Shown piece by piece: positions 40,151 to 49,275 of a DNA stretch of 64,000 bases; within the stretch, counting starts at the first letter, position 1, and every line of letters starts with the position of its first letter. The notes beneath the pieces were generated by a model. That model searched no databases and was not told the origin of the DNA. It saw only the letters and a list, made by a program, of their open reading frames with translations. Location of the stretch: contig NC_054535.1 in the NCBI RefSeq assembly GCF_017654505.1, positions 44,647,164 to 44,711,163 on the forward strand, in the 5' to 3' direction. The stretch comes from Polyodon spathula. Its lineage: Eukaryota; Chordata; Actinopteri; Acipenseriformes; Polyodontidae. The translations under genes and the position numbers were made by a program.

Positions 40151-40684
40151 TCTCTGGACTCTGGGAGCGGCAGATCCTCCTCTTCTCTGGACTCTGGGTG
40201 TGGCTCTGGGAGCAGCGGCTCCCCCTCTCTGGGCGACGGCAGCGGCTCCCCCTCTCTGGGCGACGGCAGCGGCTCCACCCCCATTTCTTCAAGGTGGGGG
40301 ATCTCCCCCATGTCTATTCACCAGGTATGCCAGGACCATGGTGAAGATTTCCTGGAGGGACCTCAGGTGATGCTATCCCTCCCACTCCTCCCATCTCTCC
40401 CCATCTCGATGCCACAGCATGTTGATGGTGAAGGGAAGGTCGTGGGAGAGGTCCGCTTCGGGGTGCACCAACCACTCCCAGATCTCCCGTGATGGTGGTG
40501 AAGGCGTTGCTGCTGGGGTGGCTGCTGAACAGGACCTCTACCGGTGGTCATCCTTCCCGCACCAGGTGCACCACGGGAACAAGCTCGCTGGGTCCTCCCA
40601 CAGGGATTGGGTTGGTGATGGCGGCTGCTGCTGCCTCTGCTGCTGCTTCTGCTGCTGCTTCTGCTGCCTCTGCCTTTTGCCCAT
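40087..40684 (-). pseudogene. Zinc-knuckle retroelement protein, copy 1, N-terminal part
   Basis: ATG at 40684 opens MGKRQRQQKQQQKQQQRQQQ, a Gln-rich basic leader. One CCHC knuckle follows, CTWCGKDDHR-stop-RSC (40529-40570), with an in-frame TAG inside it. Then come REIWEWLVHPEADLSHDLPF and INMLWHRDGERWEEWEG, an unfamiliar Trp-rich segment. After a frame change the minus strand reads EMGVEPLPSPREGEPL and EREEPERPRP repeats. The second knuckle found in copy 2 is deleted here. CCHC knuckles bind single-stranded nucleic acid in retroelement Gag proteins, so a Gag-like packaging role is inferred. Family not recognised by name. Confidence 0.7.
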
Positions 40685-40853
40685 TCTGCTATTTGATTAA
40701 CAAAAAGAACAAAAAAGAGCCTCCAAAATCCCCCCCCCCCCCCCCAAAAAAAAAAGAAATTAAAAAATTCCCAAAAATTCCAAAAAGAAAGAAAAAAAAA
40801 TAATAATACTGCTCTGAGCCTCTAGGTGGCGCTATCCCGTATCTGACACCAAG

Positions 40854-41301
40854 TGTGACAGGCTGGCGAGTGGATTGAGGCTCAGAGACAGAATAAAGGC
40901 AAAAATAAAGTTCTTTATTAAATAAAATAGTCAAATAAACAGGCACAAGGGCCAACGGAAAGAGGTTCAAAAATAAATAATCAAAATGAACTTACAAAAT
41001 AACAGTCAGGTTCCGGGTCTTTAAACAAGATATTCCTTTCTTTTAAAAACACAAAACTCTCCAACACAAAAGCAAACTCCAAACAAAAGAACACACCCCA
41101 AACAGAAAACACACACACTACTCACTGCCAGCCAGGGCCTCTCCCCTGGCTTTTCTCCCCTGTGGCTGGAGCCCAATTAATCAATAATTATTCAATTAGA
41201 GCTCCAGCCACATTCTCACATGTTTTTCTGGCAGGGAGAAATTTAACCCCCTCCCTGCCAGTTCCAAACATGTTCATATAGACAGGGAGTTCCCCGTCAC
41301 A
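40854..41301 (-). mobile_element. LTR 2 (shared by copies 1 and 2)
   Basis: 448 bp and, on reading side by side, identical to LTR 1. It serves as 5' LTR of copy 1 and 3' LTR of copy 2. Confidence 0.92.
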
Positions 41302-41859
41302 TATTCCCCCCCTTGTGCCTAGCACACATGGCCCCAACGGCCACCTCCCCCCTTAAGTCCCAAAGTCCTTTGTCTGGTCCTGGGACGGGGAGACGTCTGT
41401 GGTCCATGGGGGCGGCCAAGGTGGAATATTCAGTTCCCCATCTGGCGTCCTCCCAGCAGGACTGGACCCTCACGACCGGGCTCCCTCTGGTGGCGGAGGC
41501 GGGAACTGCGGCCCGGCTCCCTCTGGATCTCTTGGCGACGCGAGACCCCCTGGCCCCTCTAGCGACACTGAACCCTCTAGCGGCGCTGGTGACGCTGGAC
41601 CCTCTGGCGGCGCTGGACCCCCTGGCGATGCTGGACCCTCTAGCGACGCTGGACCCCCTGGCATTGCTGGACCCCCTGGCGACGCTGGACCCTCCGGCTC
41701 TCGGGACAGTAGCTCCATCCTCTCTAGCTCTCGGGACGGCAGCACCTTCCCCCTGGGCGACGACGGGCCAACAGCGACCCCAGGAGATGGTGAACCAGCA
41801 TCCCTAGGAGAAAGCACACTGAGAGTCTCTCTAGGCGATGTGGGCAGACAGGCAACCCC

Positions 41860-42345
41860 AGGCTATGCAGGCAGGCAAGGCAACCCCGGCAACCCCGACC
41901 GAGGCAGGGGCAGGCAGGTCGGCAGGCAGGCAACCCAGGGCGATGCGGGCAGGCAGGCAGCCAGGGTACCCCGGGCGATGCGGGCAGGCAGGCAGGCAAC
42001 CCCGAGCGATGCGGGCAGGCAGGCAACCCCGGGCAATGCAACCAGGCAGGCAGGCAGGCAGGCAGGCAACCCGGGCGATGCAGGTCTCCGGCAGGCAGGC
42101 AGGCAACCCCAGGCGTTGCGGGCAGGCAGGCAACCCCGGGCGATGGGGCAGGCAGGCAGGCAACCCCGGAGCGATGCGGGCAGGCAGGCAACCCCGGGCA
42201 ATGCGGGCAGGCAGGCAGGCAGGCAACCCCGGGCGATGCGGGCAGGCAGGTAAGCAGGCAACCTTGGGCGATGCGGGCAGGCAGGCAACCCCAGGCGAGC
42301 AGGGCAACCCCAGGCGATGCGGGCAGGCAGGCAACCCCGGGCGAT
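41860..42345. repeat. GGCA-rich minisatellite (copy 2)
   Basis: The same repeat as in copy 1, with fewer and more irregular units. Confidence 0.9.
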
Positions 42346-42417
42346 GTGGAGCAGTTGGCCTCCCCAGGCGATGCGAGCAGTTGGCCTCCCCAGGCGATGC
42401 AGAGCTAACAGGCCCCC

Positions 42418-42922
42418 CTGTTCCCCCTCTGTTGAAGGTGGAGGGAGAGACAGCTCCAGGCTGTTCCCCCTCTGCTGGTGGTGGAGGGAGAGACAGCTCC
42501 GGCTGTTCCCCCTCTGCTGGTGGTGGAGGGAGAGACAGCTCCGGCTGTTCTCCCTCTGCTGGTGGTGGAGGGAGAGGCAGCTCCGGCTGTTCCCCCTCTG
42601 CTGGTGGTGGAGGGAGAGGCAGCTCCGGCTGTTCCCCCTCTGCTGGTGGTGGAGGGAGAGGCAGCTCCGGCTGTTCTCCCTCTGCTGGTGGTGGAGGGAG
42701 AGGCAGCTCCGGCTGTTCTCCCTCTGCTGGTGGTGGAGGGAGAGGCAGCTCCGGCTGTTCCCCCTCTGCTGAAGGTGGAGGGAGAGACAGCTCCGGCTGT
42801 TCTCCCTCTGCTGGTGGTGGAGGGAGAAACAGCTCTGGCTGTTCCCCCTCTGCTGGTGGTGGAGGGAGAGACAGCTCCGGCTGTTCTCCCTCTGCTGGTG
42901 GTAGAGGGAGAGACAGCTCCGG
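42418..42922 (-). repeat. 42-bp minisatellite, 12 units (copy 2)
   Basis: Twelve units of the same repeat. The unit at the 42418 end has one extra base (CTCCAGG instead of CTCCGG), which shifts the frame. Confidence 0.92.
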
Positions 42923-43034
42923 CTGTTCTTTCCCTGCTGGTCCCTTCAGCCCTGGGCCTGTGGACTTCCCCTTCTTGGGCCGTGGACGCACCGACTCCTC
43001 CCCCCCAAAGGGGAGACCCGGCACCTGCATTACC

Positions 43035-43215
43035 CCCGGCTGTGGACGTTCGGGCTCCTCCCTCTCGGGTTGTGGACGTTTGGGCTCCTCCCTCTCGGGC
43101 CGTGGAAGTTCGGGCTCCTACCTCTCAGGCCGTGGACGTTTGGGCTCCTCCCTCTCGGGCCGTGGACGTTCGGGCTCCTCCCTCTTGGGCCTGGACAGGT
43201 TCGGGCTCCTCCCTG
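43035..43215 (-). repeat. 30-bp minisatellite (copy 2)
   Basis: About six units of the same 30-bp repeat, with more substitutions and a short indel near 43192. Confidence 0.85.
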
Positions 43216-43958
43216 GGCTCCCGTGGACGTTCGGGCTCCTCCCTCTCGCTCTGTGGACGTTCGGGAGGCAGACCTTCGGGCTCCTCCCTCTCTGGACTCT
43301 GGGAGCGGCAGCTCCTCCTCTTCTCTGCTCTGGGAGGTGGCTCTGGGAGCAGCGGCTCCCCCTCTCTGGCAGCGGAGCGGCGGCTCCCCCTCTCTGGGCG
43401 ACGGCAGCGGCTCCACCCCCATTTCTTCAAGGTGGGGGATCTCCCCCATGTCTATTACCAGGTATGCCAGGACCATGGTGAAGATTTCCTGGAGGGACCT
43501 CAGGTGATGCTATCCCTCCCACTCCTCCCATCTCTCCCCATCTCGATGCCACAGCATGTTGATGGTGAAGGGAAGGTCGTGGGAGAGGTCCGCTTCGGGG
43601 TGCACCAACCACTCCCAGATCTCCCGTGATGGTGGTGAAGGCGTTGCTGCTGGGGTGGCTGCCGAGGATGGGGTTGGTTGTTGTTCCTGCTCTGGGTTAT
43701 GGGGGCATCCTCCCCAGTTGTGGCCGTCCTCCTCACAATGCCCACACCAGTTAGCAATTTGCCAATCCGAACAGGACCTCTACCGGTGGTCATCCTTCCC
43801 GCACCAGGTGCACCATGGGAACAAGCTCGCTGGGTCCTCCCACAGGGTTTGGGTTGGTGATGGCGGCTGCTGCTACCTCTGCTGCTGCTTCTGCTGCCTC
43901 TGCCTTTTGCCCATTCTGCTATTTGATTAACAAAAAGAACAAAAAAGAGCCTCCCCCC

Positions 43959-43989
<31 letters not shown>

Positions 43990-44094
43990 AAAAAAGAAAT
44001 TAAAAAATTCCCAAAAATTCCAAAAAGAAAAAAAAAAAAAAAAATAATACTGCTCTGAGCCTCTAGGTGGCGCTATCCCGTATCTGACACCAAG

Positions 44095-44540
44095 TGTGAC
44101 AGGCTGGCGAGTGGATTGAGGCTCAGAGACAGAATAAAGGCAAAAATAAAGTTCTTTATTAAATAAAATAGTCAAATAAACAGGCACAAGGGCCAACGGA
44201 AAGAGGTTCAAAAATAAATAATCAAAATGAACTTACAAAATAACTGTCAGGTTCCGGGTCTTTAAACAAGATATTCCTTTCTTTTAAAAACACAAAACTC
44301 TCCAACACAAGAGCAAACTCCAAACAAAAGAACACACCCCAAACAGAAAACACACACACTACTTACTGCCAGCCAGGGCCTCTCCCCTGGCTTTTCTCCC
44401 CTGTGGCTGGAGCCCAATTAATCAATAATTATTCAAATAGAGCTCCAGCCATATTCTCACATGTTTTTCTGGCAGGGAGAAATTTAACCCCCTCCCTGCC
44501 AGTTCCAAACATGTTTATATAGCACCCCTATCCATGTCAC
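44095..44540 (-). mobile_element. LTR 3 (5' LTR of copy 2, outer end altered)
   Basis: It matches LTR 1 and 2 up to ATATAG at 44522, with about six substitutions. Beyond that the last 20 bp are replaced or strongly diverged. CACCC follows at 44523-44527, the same five bases that precede LTR 1. Confidence 0.85.
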
Positions 44541-44940
44541 CTGTGGTTTTGCTTCTTATCAAGGAGCTTCATGCTGCCAGTGTACAGAGACCACTGAAAT
44601 AATTGTGTTGTTGGCCTGTCCTCTATCTAGAAGAGGCTTGACAGCTGATGGCTTGTGACCATCCTGTCCTATGTGAAATACACTCTAAGATAAAGTCTTC
44701 CTGTAATTGTGTAAAATTGGATTAACGGAAATGCCAAGAATATGCTGTGGAGAAGCGATATTTCCCTGTAGACCAATAAGCTTCCATCCCGGAAGACAAA
44801 AGTAACAAATCTTCTTACTGGGCTCCACGGTTTTGCCCTCCTTTCTCTTTTTTTGTTTGAGAGAGAGAGAGGCTTGTCCTCAAAATACATCTGTATGTCT
44901 GTGCCTTGTGAATGTACTTCATATATACTTTGTGACTACT
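44541..44940. other. Unclassified flank between LTR 3 and the Tc1 relic
   Basis: No gene or repeat recognised; a short GA run lies at 44860-44871. Confidence 0.35.
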
Positions 44941-45720
44941 TCACCTGTAGAGATCCTCAAGAAAAGAAGCCTTGAGCTGGTGTTGGTAGGTCCTGATGGA
45001 GAACAAAGGTATTACTGTACTCTCCTCCTTGTGGGGTAGCCGGGTCAGTTCCAGTTCCAGGAATGTATATTTTGCACAAATCCATTTTACCATGTATTGG
45101 AAATAAATTTCCTGTGCCATTAGAAAAAAAACAGCCCATACTAGAATATTACCACCTACATGCTTGATAGTAGGGATGGAGTTCTTTTCTTTGTACACCT
45201 CACCAGACTTTCTCCAAACGTAATGATGATCAGCATGACCAAATAGCTTGATTTTTGTTTTATCACTCCACAAAACCTTTGACCAGAACTCAAATCCATC
45301 ATTCAAATGCCATCTTGCAAACGTTAAGTGATTTGTCCTTGTGACGTTTTCCTAAGAGTGGCTTTTTCCTTAGCCTGCAACCATTGAGACCTTCACCATG
45401 CAACACTCGGCCTATAGTTGAAATGTCCCAGTTGCAGCCAATTCCCTTTGAATATCTTTGGCAGTCAATCTCGTATTGTTATTAACCTTCCTTACAATTC
45501 TTCTACTTGTTCTTGGTGAAAGAACCTTCTTTCTTCCAGACCGAGGGAGCGTTGTGACAGTACTATGAGTCTTGTACTTCTTGATAATAGAAACATTAGT
45601 TGAAATTGGGATACTCAAATGCTGGAAAATCCTCTTGTATCATTCTCCAGCTTAATGGCAATAAATCATGTTTTGCCTAAGGTCTTCAGATAGCTCTTTA
45701 CTTTTTCCCATATTGACTTA
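44941..45720 (-). pseudogene. Tc1-like transposase relic (catalytic half lost)
   Basis: Minus strand: KYKTHSTVTTLPRSGRKKVL and SPRTSRRIVRKVNNNTRLTA (paired-like helix-turn-helix, about 45585-45445) are followed by KVLWSDKTKIKLFGH with the first catalytic Asp (about 45280-45235) and IPTIKHVGGNILVWA (about 45180-45140). The sequence then decays, and the second Asp and Glu are not recognisable. The element probably continues to about 45960 (GTATAAATACTTTTGAATTA near 45880). Confidence 0.78.
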
Positions 45721-46009
45721 TTGGTAATGACAGCAATTATCCTATGCTTAACCCTTTTATACTGTCTAAGAATGTTCACCTATAATCCAGCATTTTCTAG
45801 ATTTTTCTAGAATTAGGTTCTGCATTACCATAATGAAATTTCTAGCACCTTGTAGACAATACTGTCATAGCATCAAAGGGTATAAATACTTTTGAATTAG
45901 CATTTTTGGAGTGTTGCAAAAAACTGTTAAAATAAATAATTGTAGACATCTATTTCTTGTAACTTTTTTTCCTCATCCACAAAATGGCTCAACACATATT
46001 TGTGGCGAC

Positions 46010-47270
46010 TATAAGCTGACGGTTAACCAGGTTTCCAGACTGGATGCTTCACGAAGCTGGACCTGAGCCCTGCTTATCAGCAGCTGCTCCTACAGGATAG
46101 CTCCACAGTATAAATAATCATCAACACTCACAAGGGCTTGTTCCGCTGCAACAGGTTGTCTTTTGGAGTGTTATCGGCTAGATGACTCTCCAAAGCATAT
46201 TAGCAGGCTTGCCTCACGTTTTAGTGTATCTTGATGATATTCTTATTACCAGCCCTGACCAGTTGACGCACATTGAATTGCTGGAATAAATATTGAGAAA
46301 ACTGGTGGAGGCAGTATTGAGGGTACACAAAGCTGAAGTACACCTTCTTAGCTCCATCAATGCAATATTTCGGACACAAGATTACTACAGAAGGCATACA
46401 CCCTTCAGAAGACGAGTGTCGGTACCGTTGTTTCTTGTCAAACCTGTCTACCATACTGGCACCATTACATAATTTCCTGCAGAAGCATTTTTACTCCAAG
46501 AAACCAATAGTCCTAGTATGTGATGCATCACCCTATAGAGTTGGAGCAGTATTGTCTCACACCATGCCTGATGGAGGCAAAATACCCATAAGTTTTGTAT
46601 TCTGATGGAACTTCACACTAAAGACAACGGCCAGGGCTTCTTTATCCAGCTGATAATAGATCTTTTTGGTACCTGTTTGGACATCACTTCACAATCTGCT
46701 CAGATTACAAGCCCTTGATGAGCCTGTTCAGTGAGAACAAGTTGATTCCACTTATGGCCTCAGGGAGAATTCAAAATTGGGCATTGTTACTTGAATCTTA
46801 CAATGCTGATGGACTGAGCAGGTTGCCACTGAAGGACACACCAACAGATGTACCTGGAGAGATAGTAATGTTGCTGGAAAAACTGTCCACATTTCCTGTC
46901 AACGTAGGACAAAAACAGGCAGGGACCAGAAGACATGTTGAAGGTCCTGGTATATATGAGACGTGGTTGGCCTGAAGCAAGGCATTTGGAAGTTGAAGCC
47001 CAAGTTTCGAAGGAAGACTGAGTTAAGTATCCAAGAAGACTGTCTACTTTGGGGAAGCAGAGTCATTGTACCACTGTTAGCCAGGGAGAAAGTCACTGAA
47101 GAGCTTCACAAAGCACATCCAGGTATCTTGTGCATGACGAGCCTAGCCAGAAGTATGCTTGGTGGCCTTGCATGGACCAAGCTCTGGAGAAGGTAAAAGA
47201 ATGTGTCACTTGTCAGAGCACACGTCATGCGTCTCCACCCACACCACTAGAGGAAAATATTGCTGCAATT
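46010..47270 (+). pseudogene. Ty3/Gypsy pol remnant: RT, RNase H, integrase N terminus
   Basis: Plus strand, in several frames. CFTKLDLSPAYQQLLLQDSS (about 46045-46110) with INTHKGLFRCNRLSFGV is reverse transcriptase fingers/palm. FGHKITTEGIHPSEDE and LSTILAPLHNFLQK (about 46365-46480) are the thumb/connection, KPIVLVCDASPYRVGAVLSH (about 46500-46560) is the RNase H start, and NADGLSRLPLKDTP (about 46803-46845) is the usual RNase H end. ELHKAHPGI with CVTCQSTRHASP (about 47100-47240) is the HHCC zinc finger of integrase. The DDE core is missing. The order and plus strand agree with the LTR-gag remnant at 35.8-36.3 kb. Confidence 0.87.
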
Positions 47271-47307
47271 CATGCTTATGCATGCCTGCAAAATCCTGTG
47301 TTAGTAC

Positions 47308-47815
47308 TGTGGCAAAGTGGTTTGCAGTGCTCAAGACAATGATAAACAACAAAGTACTGGTGAAATGGTGGTTTATTTATAATCCAAAGTCCGATGACAA
47401 ACAGTACAGAAATTGTACAGTTCAATAAACATGGGGTTCAGTACCGAAATAATAAACACAGTGTTAAACACATACACAAAACGCAGACACGATCACAAGC
47501 CCAGAGTGTAATGCTGTAATGCTCATGGTGAAATACAATTTACTCGTGCACAGTGGTGTAGTGTTGTCCGTTTTTTTGCTGGCCTGTAAGCGACAGCTCT
47601 GGATCGTGTCAGCCGTCTAATAAATAACAAACAGCACAATTAGACGATGCAAACAAACAAAACACTCATGGTTATTTTACACGTGTCCTTCAGTGGTTCA
47701 CTTTTAACCATTACAAAGGGACAGATCACCTAGCCACGTCCCCTTTTGTACAGTGAGTCATGCCCCATCGGTTAGCGAGTTCCCTCTGGAGTGATGACTT
47801 GGTGTACTGTGAGTG
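47308..47815. mobile_element. LTR-like segment ending the Gypsy remnant
   Basis: The segment starts TGTGGCAAAGTGG, similar to the TGTGACAAAG end of the solo LTR at 25.4 kb. It contains AATAAA-type signals (about 47420-47460 and 47620) and has GTACTGTG on both sides (47304-47311 and 47804-47811). It abruptly interrupts integrase coding sequence. Its right end lacks a clean CA terminus, so limits and orientation are tentative. Confidence 0.4.
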
Positions 47816-49154
47816 TTGAGGCTTTCAAGAAGTCATTGAACTATGTATTCAAACTTGAACAAGACTTGAAAAATTATTGACCTTGAACATAAAGTAGCTG
47901 AGGCAGAGAGACATAAATGGAAAGCCCGATGTCATGCGGGTCGGCTACGCAATTTCACATTGCTTTTGATAAAGCATGGTTGACCTGGGTGACAGGTCAC
48001 CCAGCAAGTACACAATGTGAGTGTCAATGACCCGGAAGCAGCTTGTTACGGACGCTCCTATCCAAGCTTTTCTGGATTGAACCCTCGGCCCAAATGTCGA
48101 TTAGGCAAATGTTTCTTCATCCCTGCTGCAATCTGGCTCATGGTATATCTCAATCAACAAAAACAGAAACGTTCCTTGCGGAAGTGAAATCTTTACGCAG
48201 ATGTGGCTGTTTCTTATTTTGTTGGCTTACGAATGATTGTCATGCATTTTGTCTCACACAACCTGGGTCAAAGCGCGTCGACCCACATCCTGAGGGTGCG
48301 TGGTTTCACACTACAAAGGATTGTGACCCAGGTCATGAACTGGATAGGAGTGCCAATGTTAAAGGTGCTGAAGATGGAGCCTGAGAATATGTGGAATTGA
48401 GCTGTTAAATGAGGAGATAAAAAGAAGCTTATTGATATTTGTCAGTACATGAGTCTGAAAATTCTAAATTGGGAAAATTCTAACAGAACGAAAACCTTAA
48501 ACCAAGAGCAGTAATGATTCTGTTTATCATAAGAACAACACAGCGGCTGGTATGGAAGGTGGCTAAAGGAAACAGCTTTTTAAAGGACAGCAAACTGAGA
48601 TTTGGAGAAGACTTCACATCCTCTGACAAAGCAGTCTGGATGTCTACAATATCCTGCAAGGCGTATTGAAAGATGACAACTACTGATGTATTGCTCCATT
48701 TTTTAATGGAGCTTGTTTTAGATTCTTACATATTGTTGTGGAAGAAAGCACTGGGAGAACACTTTGTTAATTGAAATTGAATATACTTCTAGAATGCCTA
48801 CAGTAGGAGAATGCAGTCTACACAATTCTGCAAATATTTTACTATTTTTGCGAATAAGTTCGGCTTGGATTTTGGTGTCGGAGCAAATTTTTAATCAATT
48901 CTTCAGCTTCTTCCACTGTTCGTGTAGCTTAGGATTACTAGATCTCCACAGTGAAAAACTGGGACGTTTCTCTTCTTCAATTCACTGACTCTGTAGCAAC
49001 TCTGAAGCCATTAACAAAGAACAACAGCATATAAAATAACACAATAATAGTTTAAAAACAAAAAAATTGCAGCTTATAACAACTCATTTTCTTTGTATTG
49101 TTATCTAGTCAAAACATGTTAAATGAACAAAAAGACTGAAGCTATTACCATTTA
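47816..49154. other. Unclassified; GACCC/GGGTC-rich patch at 47980-48340
   Basis: The sequence between about 47980 and 48340 has repeated ACCTGGGT/GACCCAGG motifs in both orientations, suggestive of a decayed DNA transposon. No protein motif was found. Confidence 0.3.
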
Positions 49155-49275
49155 AACATATTGTAGCGTGTACAGGGGTAGGCAGCAGCAGGGCTGGTAG
49201 ATGACGTAATCACACACAGGGACATGAGCTCAAAGGAGTTGGCGGCTCTTTTGCAAGGAGCGTATATAGGACTTA

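Larger units (their letters stand above)
41470..43914 (-). pseudogene. Zinc-knuckle retroelement protein, copy 2
   Basis: The start MGKRQRQQKQQQR at 43914 is followed by a stop at codon 14. The next stretch holds two canonical CX2CX4HX4C knuckles: CTWCGKDDHR-stop-RSC (43771-43812) and CGHCEEDGHNWGGC (43705-43746). The TAG in knuckle 1 (43780-43782) is shared with copy 1. After knuckle 2 come PHNPEQEQQPTPS and the same Trp-rich segment, then GRSPNVHGPR-type repeats (about 43035-43210), twelve LPPPPAEGEQPELS repeats (42418-42922), the Cys/Pro tract and the Gly-Pro repeats ending near 41470. Several frameshifts occur, including one extra base in the last 14-residue repeat. It is the better copy for reading the ancestral layout. 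Confidence 0.65.
37955..44540 (-). mobile_element. Tandem non-autonomous LTR retroelement (LTR-internal-LTR-internal-LTR)
   Basis: Three direct LTR copies (37955-38402, 40854-41301, 44095-~44540) enclose two related internal regions of about 2.45 and 2.8 kb. On the minus strand each internal region begins CTTGGTGTCAGATACGGGAT right after the LTR (a TGGTGTCAGA-type primer-binding motif of fish Gypsy elements). Each ends with the purine tract AAGGGGGGGAATA right before the next LTR's TGTGACGGGG. No RT, integrase or protease is seen; the internal part instead encodes a zinc-knuckle protein with long in-frame repeats. It would have to be mobilised by another element. The first two LTRs look identical, while the third has about six substitutions. 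Confidence 0.88.

Noticed and set aside
38416..40492. Plus-strand frames of 375, 448 and 517 codons across the tandem LTR element (and 547 codons at 41838-43481)
   Set aside because: The LTR, primer-binding and purine-tract order puts transcription on the minus strand, and the knuckles and start codon are there. The plus frames stay open because the repeat units are multiples of three and GC-rich.
47304..47811. Target duplication GTAC around the LTR-like segment
   Set aside because: The right end does not finish in CA next to the repeat, so the match may be chance.
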